This document shows positions 1 to 12,065 of a DNA stretch of 64,000 nt, piece by piece. Numbering within the stretch: the first letter of the stretch is position 1; each line of letters begins with the position of its first letter. The position numbers and the translations under genes are program-made. Origin of the DNA: Gerris lacustris (taxonomy: Eukaryota > Arthropoda > Insecta > Hemiptera > Gerridae); assembly GCA_951217055.1 (NCBI GenBank), contig OX578282.1, forward strand, positions 26,689,657 to 26,753,656. The letters run 5' to 3'. Under the pieces are notes generated by a model that saw nothing but the letters and a program-made list of their open reading frames with translations, was not told where the DNA came from and ran no database searches.

Positions 1-3000
1 CTACATGGATAGTAGAACTGGAAAATTTGATTCCATGGATTTAATGATAAGTTCATCCTCCTTGTCGCCTCTCGCTGAATTCACAGTAGGAGATAGCCTA
101 TATGGAAGCGATCACTACCCGTTGTTCCTCACCCTATTTCCAACATCCAATAAATCAGTCAACTACTCTCCACGCTGGTCCTTTAAAAAAGCAGATTGGG
201 ATCTTTTCCGGCACCAACTTATTCTCGCAACCCCTTTTCAGCAACCTATAAGTACCGAGAACACAGAAGCTCTCCTGCAGTACATAATAACATCCATTTT
301 GTCATCTGCCCAAGAAGCCATTCCACAGGTATGTCAGAAAAAGGGTCGCCCTCTTGTTCCCTGGTGGAATGATGAGTGTAAAAATGTTCTAAAACTTTAC
401 GCTTTAAGGCTAACTCTACTAATGAAAACCTAATTAGTTTTAAACGGGCAAGAGCACTTTGTAAGAGAACATTCTCTCACGCTAAACGAAGCTCATGGAT
501 TAAGTATATATCATCTATAAATGAAAGTTCACCAACAAAAGAAATCTGGAGAAAGGTTCGCAATATGGCTGGAAAATATTCAGCCTCCCCCACCCTACAA
601 ATAGAACATAAAAATCGGTTAGTATCAGAACCAAAGGAAGTGGCTGAACTGCTTGCACATCACTTTGCACAGGTAAGTTCAACGAGTTCCTATTCACCAA
701 GTTTCCAGGCAATTAAAATTGAAGAAGAAAAGAAGGAGCTAAATTTTAACACGCAGAGTTTAGAAGAATACAATAGAGAATTTTCAGAATGGGAACTTGA
801 GACTGCTCTAAAGTCCTTAAAACCAACTTCTCCTGGACCAGATCAAATCCACAATCTCATGCTAAAAAATTAACCACCTATTTCTCTAAAGCATATTCTA
901 AATTTATATAACACTTTTTGGAGTACAGACACATACCCTGACAGCTGGCGAGCTGCTACATTGATTGCTATAGCTAAACCTGGCAAGCAGCCACACCTGG
1001 TAGATTCTTACAGACCGATAGCGCTCACGAACACTTTAGGGAAACTCTTTGAGAAGATGGTTAATGCCCGATTACTTTGGACCTTGGAAAAAAAGAAACT
1101 CCTATCTCCCTTCCAATCAGGGTTCCGCAAAAACAGGTCAACCATAGACAACCTGAGTAGACTAGAAGCGTATATCACAGACGGCTTTGTACAAGACAAA
1201 CTAACGTTAGGGGTGTTCTTCGACTGCGAAAAGGCATACGATAAGGTCTGGCGCTATGAAATTCTAAAACAATTATTCAATCTAGGATTCAGAGGGCACC
1301 TGCCCCTTTTTATAAAAAATTTCCTCTCTGACAGGTTCTTCAGTGTGTGAGTGGGAGGCACACTGTCTAATAACCATGTCCAAGAAAATGGAGTACCCCA
1401 GGGGGCAGTCTTAAGTGTTACATTGTTTATATTGGCGCTAACACAAGCAGTCCAATCAGTTCCCTCGTTTGTAGAACCTTTCCTGTTTGTAGATGACATA
1501 ACCATTGTCTTCAGAGCAAAAACATCAGAGCTAGCAACACCAGTGTTACAGAACTGCATTGACAAACTAAGTGCTTGGGCTTTCTCCACTGGTCTCACAT
1601 TTTCCACATCTAAAACCAAATGTGTTCTTTTCTCCAGGCAAAGAAAATCTAAATTAAAACTAACATTGTACGGAAAAAAATTCCAGTGGTTGATGAAATT
1701 AAGTATTTAGGGTTAATTTTCGACAAGAAACTTTCTTGGAAATCCCATATCGAATATATCCGTATTAAATGCATGAAAGATTTTAATCTATTGCGACAGA
1801 TCCAGGCATATAAATGGGGAGCGGACAGGCCGTCACTTCTTTATTTATACCGTCAAATCATAAGATCAAAGATTGACTATGGGTGTATAGTTTATGGCAG
1901 TTCAAAACCAACATGCCTGGTGAGATTGGATGCTGTTCACAATGCAGGTATTCGCTTAGCAACTGGAGCTTTTAAAACCAGCCCCATCGAAAGTCTCCTT
2001 GTTGAAGCTAATGAGCCTTCCCTCTCTGCTAGACGTGACGTGCTTCTCCTCCGATATGGACATCGAATTTTGCAATTCCCGGACAATATGATCTATCCTC
2101 TTCTCAAAAGCACAAAATTTACCCTCCTCTATGAAACAAAAAATTTCAGATCATTGCTATTTTATTTAAGATTTAATAAGCTTCTAAATTTTTATAACTT
2201 AACACAGTTGCCTCAACCCTCCATTTTTTGGCAGCCTGATACCTCTCCATGGGCTGTAAAAAAACCAAAGACGGGTCGGAATGGGAATCGCACCAGAGCT
2301 CAAACTGCACCAGGTGTCTACGCACAAGAACATATATCAATATCCTCCACCCATTACAATATGGCCAAATTTTACACTGACGGATCAAAGAGCCAGCAAG
2401 GAAGTGGATGTGCATTCACACATGAATCCATTATGAGACAGTTTTCATGCACGAGGCAAAGTTCGATATGTACCATTGAACTAGAAGGAATATATCAAGC
2501 AATATATTATGCGGCAGTAGAAGGAATAAGAAGTATCGTTGTCTACTCTGACTCCTTGAGTTCTCTTCAAGCTTTAGGCAAATTGTACAGTGAAAATCAG
2601 ACTGTCCTCAAAATCCGACAATGCCTTCATGACAATGGAATCAATGCTCAGTTCTTCTGGGTCGCTGGACACTCAGGAATTCCAGGGAATGAAAACGCCG
2701 ATCGGTTGGCACAAACCGCAACAATGGACGGACTTCCAACTCAAACGGCGGTCTACGCTAAAGATTTATATGCTTCTATCAACGCAGCTATAAAGGAGGC
2801 GTGGCAAAAAAACTGGAACTTGTGTAGAGAGAACAAATTGAGGCCAATAAAAACAACAATTTCCAAATGGACGACTGCGCACCCACAAAACAGACATGAA
2901 GAAAACATTTTATGCCGCCTTCGAATTGGACACACGCGACTGACGCACAGCTATTTATTTTCGAGAGACAAAGAAGTGCCCAAATGTAGACGATGTAATG

Positions 3001-3803
3001 CAATTCTGACTGTGGCACATATTCTATGTGACTGCCCAGGTCTTCAAGATCTAAGAGACAAACACCAAGTTCCAACAACACAGGAGGCACTATGCGACGA
3101 CGAAAAAATAATCGGACGAGTTTTTCTGTATCTAAAAGAAGCGGAAATTTTCCAGGAACTATGAAAAAAAAAAAAAAGAGAGAGAGAGCTCAATTACATG
3201 AACTTAAACCATAAATTAGTGGAAATTCAGAATCATGGTTCTATCTGGCTCTGGCCTTATTTCAATATTACTTAAATTATTATTGACATCATTTATCAAC
3301 TATTTATTTAATGGATCTTATACTTAGGAAGTTATAATATTCTGAATACTATCCAATCTTCATCAATTTATTTATTTACCTCATATTTTTATCATTATTT
3401 ATTATATAATTTATCTTAATATTTAGTACTTAATTACTTACCACTATAACTTCTCATGTATCTTATCAATACTAAGTTTTTATGTCATTATGTTACTAGG
3501 TCTTTCTTACGTTACTATACCACCTGTTACTATGCAATATTTTACTTAAATTACCATTATTCCTTTTTTTTTTTTTCTCCACAGCTACTTTGTTTAATTT
3601 TTATTTTTTTATTTATTTTAATTGTATTTTTTTTTTTTTATTTATTGTAATTTTTTTCTTTTTTGTAATTTGTCTGTTTCCCCCCTCTTTTTTCCTTTTT
3701 ATTCTTTGTTGATTGAATAATTGTATAAATTAACTGTGTTTGGGTGTAAATGGCCATGTCGCTAGTCATCCAATATAAAAAAAAAAATAAATAAATAAAT
3801 AAA
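1..3803 (+). mobile_element. Non-LTR retrotransposon with RNase H, decayed, cut by window edge
   Basis: A LINE-type element whose 5' part lies outside the window. In order it shows the end of an endonuclease domain (SDHYP), a reverse transcriptase (LFVDDI at the catalytic aspartates), an RNase H domain, a CX2CX7HX4C zinc motif, a T-rich 3' UTR (3165-3777) and a tail that turns into TAAA repeats (3778-3803). An RNase H after the RT is known from the I, LOA and Ingi-like groups, so I place it near the I group; the clade is inference. The tail touches the left end of the fold-back element that follows. Confidence 0.93.
5..3164 (+). pseudogene. Retrotransposon pol (endonuclease, RT, RNase H), frame-broken
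   Basis: Four or more lesions break the reading frame: a shift near 430-565, stops at 871-873 (TAA) and 1348-1350 (TGA), and a shift near 1680, where a run of seven A suggests loss of one A. RT landmarks are SYRPIALTNTLGKLFEK (about 1015-1062), SGFRKNRST (about 1128), DCEKAYDKVW (about 1222) and FVDDITIV (about 1490). RNase H (from about 2365) keeps its acidic set: FYTDGS, ELEGIYQA, YSDSLSS and GHSGIPGNENADRLA. The last frame (1686-3164, 492 codons) is intact to its stop. The element cannot make a full protein but decayed only moderately, so it is fairly young. Confidence 0.9.
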
Positions 3804-3977
3804 ACTTGTTACTATGCTAGAAACAAAAGATCCCAAAATTTGGGCTCATTTGAAGAACTGCTAGGTCGCGCCCCGTAGCTTTGAAGTTTGATGTATGTGA
3901 AATTCTTATAAAATAGCGATGTTGTGGTGTTTCGTATTATTTTTGGTGTTAAAATTTATGATGAGTGTAGTTTTACT

Positions 3978-5461
3978 CAGTGGCGGATCTAGATCTTGCG
4001 GGGCCCTGGGCGAGATAAAATGGCGGGGCCCCCTAGGATAGAGTGGGGATTGCTGATAAAAAACAATAAAGTAACTTAATAATAAACCACTTATAAATTG
4101 ATCCTATTATACGGCTAATTCCTATCACTTAGGGCCAGTCAAACGTTTTTGCTCTCAAAATAATTCAAAACTTTTAAAATAATGACAATTCTGCTCATGA
4201 TTTTAATCTAACATATTATTTGAACATAAACCTCTCAAATTATATAGTTTTCTATTAATCATCATTTTTTGCAAACGTAATCGAAAAGAAACATTTTTAT
4301 TGTAATAATTAAGCTCTGTTATACTTAACTATTTATTCTTCTTCATGATATTTTGGGTTTTATGGTTAAATTATCATTGTAAATAAAAAGTTAAGGTGTG
4401 TTATTTGTGATCGGTCCTATAATTTGAAATCTAGACTCAAGTACTTTAAATTTACTCCCAGAATTCATATTCCCAGCTTATAACTTTCCATTTTAGTGCC
4501 GAGTTTTTAGTTTAATTTTCAAAGACACATTTTAAGGGGGGTCCGGGGGTCCTCCCCCGGAAAATTTTTGTAAATATGACCTCTCAAAACAGCGTTTTTA
4601 TGCATCTCTGAGGTGAAGTTTCTCTTTGACATCAATTGGTAAAACTGCACTAATTGGCCCAATTATTTCGTACTGTCCGATATACTTAGTTTTTTTACTA
4701 TTCCTTTTAACAGGATTTGTCTTTTTTACATATCTCTGTACATTGTCAAACGATTAAGGTTATGTAGTATCTCGATAAATTTAGTGATGTATTAATTTGT
4801 AAAAAAAAATACACGAAATGTCACGTTTTAATGGGTAATGATAGAAGGTTATTGTTAGGTCAGATCAAAAAGTACTAAACTCAACCTAAACTTACCATAT
4901 CCTTCCATACTTTTCCCTAAAATTAAAAAGAAATGAATATATTGAGATGCTACAACCAAAATCGTTTTTGTAATGTAAAAAGGAACAGTTTGAAAAAAAA
5001 AAACTAATTAAATTGGATGTTTAGATATAGGTGGGGCACATAATGAAGATTTACCCCACAGAATAAATAACAAAATCGTCATCATTTTGAAAAGGGGGAG
5101 GGTGAGAAACACTAGGACGTTAACTCACTTAATTTTATATGGAGTGGGGCCCCGCGGGCTATCTTAAACATAAAACAAATTAATCTATATTTTATAACTT
5201 ATTTATTTGACTTTTTTATAGCGAGGGGCCCCGCGAAAAGGTAGTTAGGTATTAGGCTCTACCATGTAAACTAAATTCCTGAATTTTATAATTCTAATAT
5301 TTCATGTTTTGTACATGGCACGGGGCCCCGCAGACAATCTTCACTATGAAATATAAATTTTTCTGTAAAGTATAAGTATTTTATTTTAATTATCTATGGC
5401 GCGGGGCCCAGGGCGGTCGCCCCCCTCGCCCCCCCCCCCCCCCCCCCTGGATCCGCCCCTG
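3978..5461. mobile_element. hAT-type non-autonomous element with 8-bp target duplication
   Basis: Ends are CAGTGGCGGATCTAG and, on the other strand, CAGGGGCGGATCCAG, flanked by an exact duplication GTTTTACT (3970-3977 and 5462-5469). Subterminal GGGGCCC or GGGGCCCC palindromes occur near 4000, 4025, 5146, 5225, 5323 and 5403, and a long C run sits by the right end (5429-5447). No transposase frame is visible. The TIR and 8-bp duplication are diagnostic of hAT. The opposite arm of the host element carries the unfilled site. Confidence 0.92.
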
Positions 5462-5951
5462 GTTTTACTGTTAAATATACTAGTGATGCGGTGCATAAAG
5501 AACTCGCGTAGATTGTGGTCTTATATCACCCATACTATGTTCTCAACCAAGATAATTTTTCGGTGAAAACCTAACATATTCTTATTTAACCTTAAAAGAG
5601 CTTTACAATTATTTTACGTAACACAGCATAAAAGAATAAGATTACTTTTTAACACCCTCATCTCGGTCATATTTGTTGCAAAACTTTTGTAAAAATAGTT
5701 ACATATTCATTTGCTACTCATAAAACTATTTAAAACAATGTATGGCGTGGCATGCTGATTACAACTTCCTTTTTAATTGTCTTTATTATTGGCCCCATTC
5801 TTAAAATTTAAAATTGTCAAACGAAGCCGAGATGCTGTGAGCCGAATTTAATTTCGTATTAATTCACAACTTCTCGGTAGCTAAAACTGTTTTCCTTTCA
5901 TCCGTACATAATCCTTATTTAATAAAGTTATGAATGGCTCACCACGTTCAC

Positions 5952-6420
5952 CTGTTTTTACCTACATAATCTGACATTAATTATAAATGATTGCCTGTTG
6001 TAAAATTATTTTTCCATATAATCTTTATATATGTAATAATATTAATTCAGGCTCGCTACGCTCGCCTGATGATACAGCATTTGTACATATTATTTATTTA
6101 ATAATATTATTGCAGGCTCGCTACGCTCGCCTGGTTATACAGCATTTGTACATAATATTTTTTTAATAATATAACTGTTTTTACCTACATAATCTGACAT
6201 TAATTATAAATGATTGCCTGTTGTAAAATTATTTTTCCATATAATCTTTATATATGTAATAATATTAATTCAGGCTCGCTACGCTCGCCTGATGATACAG
6301 CATTTGTCCATAATCTTTTTAATAATATTAATGCAGGCTCGCTACGCTCGCCAGTTTATTCAGCATTTGTAGTAAATATTTTATTAAATAAAATGATTGC
6401 AGGTTCACTACGCTCGCTTT
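5952..6420. repeat. Tandem repeat with GCTCGCTACGCTCGC core
   Basis: A unit of about 223 bp starting CCTACATAATCTGAC occurs at 5961 and again at 6184. Inside it a near-palindromic core AGGCTCGCTACGCTCGCCTG recurs near 6050, 6115, 6271 and 6334, with a degenerate copy near 6401. The cores alternate with 'ATACAGCATTTGTACATAAT'-like spacers. The array belongs to the inside of the fold-back element. No coding sense is apparent. Confidence 0.85.
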
Positions 6421-6540
6421 TGTAAAAGTATTTGCACATAATAATTATATAATAAAATGAATACATGATCGCCTTTTTATACAGTATTTGTACATAATCT
6501 TCAGCCTTTAAAATACCTTTAAACGATTTATAACATGTCA

Positions 6541-7130
6541 TGGAGACTAAAACTTTTTTTAGTTTTCGTTATATTGGCCGCCATTTTGAAAATATTATGT
6601 TTGAAATTTAAATAGTTAGATATTCCTTTCCTAGACTTCAAGAGCTTTAAATTGATGTGTAACATGTCATACTGACTGAAAACTTTTTGTTTAGTCGTCC
6701 GCCATATTGGCTGCCATCTTGAAAATATGAACTGTGAAATTTTATTAGGTACATATTATTTTTCTTCTCTTAAAGACCTTTAAAACGATGTATAGCACAT
6801 TATGCTGGCTAAAACTTTTTTTTTTTAGTCGTCCACCATATTGGCCGTCATCTTGAAAATATTAAATGTGAAATTTTATTAGTTACATATTCTTTTCCTT
6901 CTCTTAAAGACCTTTAAAACGATGTATAGCACATTATGCTGGCTAAAACTTTTTTTTTTAGTCGTCCACCATATTGGGCGCCATCTTGAAAATATTTAGT
7001 GTGGAATTTCCAAAAACTATACACTTCTCACAAATGCTGAGGTACATATATGTGCCAAATTTCGTTGAAATTGATCAACTTTTACTCCAGTTATCGTTAG
7101 ACAAACAAACACACAAACTTTTCAAATCCC
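6541..7130. repeat. Tandem 115-130 bp units, related to the 18.6-kb array
   Basis: Four degenerate units begin near 6541, 6655, 6775 and 6900. Each holds GACCTTTAAA, an ATGT(C)AT stretch, TTTTTAGTCG, CCATATTGG and CATCTTGAAAATAT. The array ends with a stretch like CCAAATTTCGTTGAAATTG followed by AGACAAACAAACACACAAA. The same organisation recurs at 18590-19165 and partly at 57890-58165, so one dispersed family seeded all three. Confidence 0.75.
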
Positions 7131-7164
7131 AAGTCTCTGAAATGAAGAACTCACTGCGCTCGCT

Positions 7165-8245
7165 CAATTATATAGACATTTAGTGCTTGTGGAAACTACA
7201 TAGTTTAAATAATTAAGTTGTTTAGTTTAGCCGGTAAATGATGACATATATAATAAGGTGCCCAAATCTGATCTTGGGTAATTTTTTGTGAAGAAGTTAA
7301 AAACAGCAAACACTTCTCTATATTATTTAGCTTACCTCTGTATAATATTTTATGTGAAATATTATGTGCAGGTAGAAAGAAAAAGCGCTTAAATGAGTAT
7401 TGCTAATGAATTCCCAACCTAAATTATGCGTTACCGAGAACCATACTCTTGTCTTTTGCCCTGTCTACTATATCTTACCCTTCAGCCTTTAGAAATTCTA
7501 AAGCAGTGAGCTTCACGTTTATGTAACTATATTCAGAATTAATAAATATTAACGTTAGCTATAAGAGCTGCCATAACTTGCAGCTCAATCGCTTATAATG
7601 TTATTATTTCTAATAAAATAATTATTTGGACGCCTTATTGTATATGCCCCCCCCCCCTATTCTCAATAAGGGGGAGGGGTATAAAATACACTCTTTAAAT
7701 TATTAGTTGAAAACATGTTATTAGTTTTTCTATAAAATCAAAATTTGGAAAAATCAAAGGTTGGGAATTCATTAGCAATACTCATTTAAGCGCTTTTTCT
7801 TTCTACCTGCACATAATATTTCACATAAAATATTATACAGGGGTAAGCTAAATAATATAGAGAAGTTTTTGCTGTTTTTAACTTCTTCACAAAAAATTAC
7901 CCAAGATCAGATTTGGGCACCTTACTGAATATGGCTCCACCCCCCCCCCCTTCTCGTTAAGGGAGAAGGGAGCGTATAAAATACACTCTTTTAAATTATT
8001 AGTGAAAACATGTTATTAGTTTTTCTATAAAATAAAAATAATAAATAATTACGAATAATAACTAAAATGAAGAAAATATTAAGTTTCTTTTCCCTAAACT
8101 TGGTATTTAGCTTCGGCGAAATTTATTTTTTGCTAATTTTTTCGAAAAAACTATATATGTCATCACTTACTGGCTAAACTAAACAACTTAATTATTTAAA
8201 CTATGTATAGTTTCCACAAGCACTAAATGTCTATAAAATATACAT
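7165..8245. repeat. Internal inverted repeat with duplicated C-rich segment
   Basis: 7165-7430 (landmarks CATTTAGTGCTTGTGG, GCCCAAATCTGATCTTGG, GCGCTTAAATGAGTATTGC) returns inverted at about 7755-7930 and 8155-8240. The right arm is split by a segment (7930-8155) whose first 110 bp directly repeat 7645-7745 (C run, then TATAAAATACACTCTTTAAATT). A segmental copy therefore broke the right arm after the palindrome formed. Confidence 0.75.
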
Positions 8246-8650
8246 ATTTAACAGTAAACCTATACTTATCATAAATTTTAACACCAAAAAATAATACGAA
8301 ACACCACAACATCGCTATTTTATAAGAATTTCACATACGTCAAACTTCAAAGCGACGGGGCGCGACCTAGCAGTTCTTCAAATGAGCCCAAATTTTGGGA
8401 TCTTTTGTTTCTAGCATAGTAACAAGTTTTTATCACTACATGTTTTTAGATTTCCAAAAAAAGTTTTTTCGACCCACCCTAACCTAGCCCCAAGTTGTGT
8501 TTTCGTCTTCAAGTGTCCAGTATCCGCAATAGTTCAGTTACTGAAGATATACCCCGGTAACATTCTTATCACCTGTATGATATAAGATACAGGATGCCCA
8601 ATGATAAGATTATACTCTTTACTAATAATATATATTTGTTTGGTTGACAG

Positions 8651-8877
8651 AGGATGAAGGTAAGAAGCAATCAGTGAGGTCCTGCGTTAATCTTAAACAT
8701 TTAACAGATGATCCTTGCAAAACTCTATCAGAAAAACATAAAGTTAATTTCTGTGGTTATTGCGGCATTGACTTCTGTAATTCCACACCATCGCTAAAAC
8801 TATCTTCTTCCTTGCAACTATATCTTCTAGCAACACTACTTTCAACTTCATTCATCATATATAATTTATATATATGA
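8651..8877 (+). CDS. Ly6/QVR-like GPI-anchored protein, terminal exon (partial gene)
   Basis: Only the last coding exon is in the window. A TTGACAG acceptor ends at 8650 and the exon enters in phase 1. It encodes the second half of a Ly6 fold: SVRSC, TDDPCKTL, VNFCGYC, then DFCNST, where the final CN is typical of the family. A hydrophobic C-terminus (LQLYLLATLLSTSFII) follows, as expected for a GPI-attachment signal. The homologous exon at 25668 has the same phase, acceptor and cysteine spacing and about half identical residues, so the two are tandem paralogs. Upstream exons must lie left of the window, because 1-8430 is mobile DNA that would sit in its last intron. Insect Ly6 proteins act at the cell surface on channels, junctions or receptors; which applies here cannot be told. 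Confidence 0.8.
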
Positions 8878-9370
8878 CTATTTTAAGATTTTTTTATATT
8901 TCGATTCGAAAGAGCCTAACACGCTTCTTATCCTTTGTTTGAGAGTGAAAGAAATATTTCTTAGAAGTATATGTTATCGTTATCAACCCCAACAGATTTT
9001 ATATTTAAAAAAAATTGTAGTTTACAGTTAATAAATATATATTTTTTTAATATGATGTGAAACACAAAAAAAATACTAGTAATAATTGTTTGTGTATTGT
9101 TGGTGAAATAATATATTTGTTTAATGTATAAAATAATATGTTAAATTAATACTCATTATTTTAATAGAAAACTTAGTTGTAGAAAATAATAAAGTAAAAA
9201 TGTAGTAGGTGAATGGTAAATAAGTTAAAATAAGTTGGCAATTATTTTTTAAGAATGATAACCTCTTGATCAATGCCAAATGGATTTGAAAAGTTGACAA
9301 TAACTTAATCTCATATTTAGTTCCTCAAGATTAGTTGACCTGGTTTTATTAGACTAGCCAAAAGTAATAC
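8878..9370 (+). other. 3' flank of the Ly6 exon, AT-rich
   Basis: AATAAA occurs at 9030-9035 and again near 9187, both usable as polyadenylation signals. The first 25 bases after the stop resemble the sequence after the stop of the 25-kb paralog. No other gene or repeat is seen up to the TA at 9369-9370 that borders the palindrome. Confidence 0.5.
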
Positions 9371-11426
9371 AGGGTGTCCCAACTTATGTCTGCCAAAAAG
9401 AAGGGGCATATAGGGGACCCTAAAAGGAGTCAAAAATGTTGTATTAATTTATGTCCTTTCGGGCTTCGTTTTCCGACTGGCGCCATTTTTAAAATTTTTG
9501 GGCTAAGCTTGTTTTTTTACACTTAAACAATTGTATCTCGAGAACAAAGCGGGATAGCTCATCATTTTAGGTATCGTTGAAAACCTAAAAACATTTGCTA
9601 AAAGAAATGTTATTATCAATTTTCATTTATTTTTATTCCTTCTAGTTCAAATTTAGCTCAAAATGTCTTTTTTTAAAAAAATCAAAAAATAAAGAAATTT
9701 TTGACGGCCCATAGTGCTTAAACTAGTTACATCTTGAATTGTCCAGGCAATGGAAAAACTTCTTTATTTAATAACCTTTTCATGGATACCCATATTATTG
9801 TATGTTAAATAGGGAAATTTTTACGTTATAGGCACTTTTATTGAAAAAACTGATGTAAATATGAGAAAAAAATTACTTTTTATTTAATATCTCCTCTTTT
9901 GAACGGTATAATCATTTGACTTGACATAATCATAATCACTTTCAAAGTAAATGTGTGATGAAATAACTATTGTTGACTATTTCTAGTAGCCTGGAGTATG
10001 ACCAATAACAGGGGAGGGGGGGGGGACCTCTCCCTCTTTTAAATAAGTATACAAAATTAAAAATTAAGGCTGAAAACTGCTTTTTTTTTTACTTTAAATC
10101 GAATTCTAATTATCATTAACTACAGAAGACATACAGAGAAAAATAGACCCAGCATGGGGACCCCAGCTTGAACCACGGGCCTCCTTATTTTTATTTTATA
10201 AAAGAAAAAACAAACATTTGAGCGGAAAATTAAAATAAGGATTAACAAAAGGTAATAATAAGAAACAACATTAACAATAACAACAACATTTAAATTCTAA
10301 CTATTTTGAAATACCAATTTATTTTGAAAGTGATTATGATTAGTCGAGTCAAATGATTATACCGTATGTTAAATAGGAAATTTTTTACGCTATAAGCACA
10401 TTTGTAGAAAAACACGAATGTAAATGTGAGAAAAAATTACTTTTTCTTTAATCTCTCCTCTTTTGAACGGTATAATCATTTGACTTAATCATAATCACAA
10501 AGTAGTTGGTATTTAAATGTTGTTTCTTATTATTACCTTTTGTTAATCCTTATTTCAATTTTCCGCTCAAATGTTTGTTTTTTCTTTTATAAAATAAAAA
10601 TAAGGAGGCTCGTGATTCAAGCTGGGGTCCCCATGCTGGGGTCTATTTTTCTCTGTATGTCTTCTGTAGTTAATGATAATTAGAATTCGATTTAAAGTAA
10701 AAAAAAAAGCAGTTTTCAGCCTTAATTTTTAATTTTGTATACTTGATTAAAAGAGGGAGAGGTGCCCCCCCCCCCCCCCCCCCCTGTTATTGGTTATACT
10801 CCAGGCTACTAGAAATAGTCAACAATAGTTATTTCATCACACATTTACTTTGAAAGTGATTATGATTATGTCAAGTCAAATGATTATACCGTTCAAAAGA
10901 GGAGATATTAAATAAAAAGTAATTTTTTTCTCATATTTACATCAGTTTTTTTCAATAAAAGTGCCTATAACGTAAAAATTTCCCTATTTAACATACAATA
11001 ATATGGGTATCCATGAAAAGGTTATTAAATAAAGAAGTTTTTCCATTGCCTGGACAATTCAAGATGTAACTAGTTTAAGCACTATGGGCCGTCAAAAATT
11101 TCTTTATTTTTTGATTTTTTTAAAAAAAGACATTTTGAGCTAAATTTGAACTAGAAGGAATAAAAATAAATGAAAATTGATAATAACATTTCTTTTAGCA
11201 AATGTTTTTAGGTTTTCAACGATACCTAAAATGATGAGCTATCCCGCTTTGTTCTCGAGATACAATTGTTTAAGTGTAAAAAAACAAGCTTAGCCCAAAA
11301 ATTTTAAAAATGGCGCCAGTCGGAAAACGAAGCCCGAAAGGACATAAATTAATACAACATTTTTGACTCCTTTTAGGGTCCCCTATATGCCCCTTCTTTT
11401 TGGCAGACTTAAGTTGGGACACCCTG
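9371..11426. mobile_element. 2-kb palindromic element with mariner-type ends
   Basis: The ends read CAGGGTGTCCCAACTTA on both strands and are flanked by TA (9369-9370, 11427-11428), as in Tc1/mariner elements. Left arm about 9371-10363, right arm about 10469-11426, loop about 105 bp. Arms match almost base for base apart from small indels and C/G-run length. The loop repeats a piece of the arm (compare 9805-9905 with 10365-10468), so the structure is a nested inversion. Each arm carries a short SINE-like piece (near 10130-10180 and 10600-10660). No transposase is seen. Confidence 0.85.
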
Positions 11427-11715
11427 TATATGCTAATAATATGAAATTATTTTTAAAACTTTTTTATGTTAAATTTTTTTTGTTTCAAAAACTTGTTCAA
11501 GAACAGATTTGCCGTTATAATATTTACACTAATCTCCTAGAACAGTGGTTCTTGACCTATAAGTAACAAATGCAAATTTACAAACTGTCTCATATACAAG
11601 TACATAATTACTAGGTCCAGCGATTATTTATCAGTTGTTTTGGGTTTTCTAGGTTACATTTAATTGCTATTGAACATTTGATCAAAATATACAATATTCC
11701 TTCATAATAATTATT
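11427..11715. other. No recognisable feature
   Basis: AT-rich spacer between the palindrome and the RT remnant. Nothing supportable seen. Confidence 0.5.
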
Positions 11716-12065
11716 CCTTTTCCGAACCAGTCCTCATTTTCCGCTTTCGGAACGCTCTTTCTTCATCCTCAATCCATGTGAGGCGTCTCCTTCCTAGAGG
11801 TCGTCTGCCTTCACATCTTGTCTCGTAGACTCTATATTGCTCTACCCTGTTATTTCCTTAAGTCAATACAAGTTCAATTTTGTCTCTTAATATGACCAAG
11901 ATCTTGGTTTTAGTAATTTATTACTAGCCCTTGTATTAGGAGGGCATCCACACAAACTTTTAAAGTGTGTCAAAGCATTTCTCTTCTGGAAAGTCTGCAA
12001 TCAGTACGTCGTCATATGCAAATTGTAACATAGATAGTGATTCCACCTCCAGCCTCCAATAACCA
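11716..12065 (-). pseudogene. Degenerate non-LTR reverse transcriptase fragment
   Basis: Read on the minus strand, 12045-11960 gives LQFAYDDVLIADFPEE, an RT catalytic box with an inserted Tyr (usual form FADDI). Further on, 11850-11765 gives VYETRCEGRRPLGRRRLTW, the Arg/Gly-rich stretch followed by TWIED often found near the C-terminus of such RTs. Order and spacing fit one element. Stops and lost frames separate the pieces, so it is dead. Confidence 0.6.

Larger units (their letters stand above)
3802..8430. mobile_element. Large fold-back DNA element with about 200-bp inverted ends
   Basis: The left end (ACTTGTTACTATGCTAG from about 3804) returns as the reverse complement ending near 8428. 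The match runs about 200 bp with few differences: 3804-3977 continuing at 5470-5490, against about 8240-8428. Inside lie tandem arrays and a second inverted repeat. I see no transposase. The exact left border is blurred by the A-rich LINE tail, so no target duplication can be called. Without the hAT insertion the element would be about 3.1 kb. Superfamily unknown. Confidence 0.75.
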
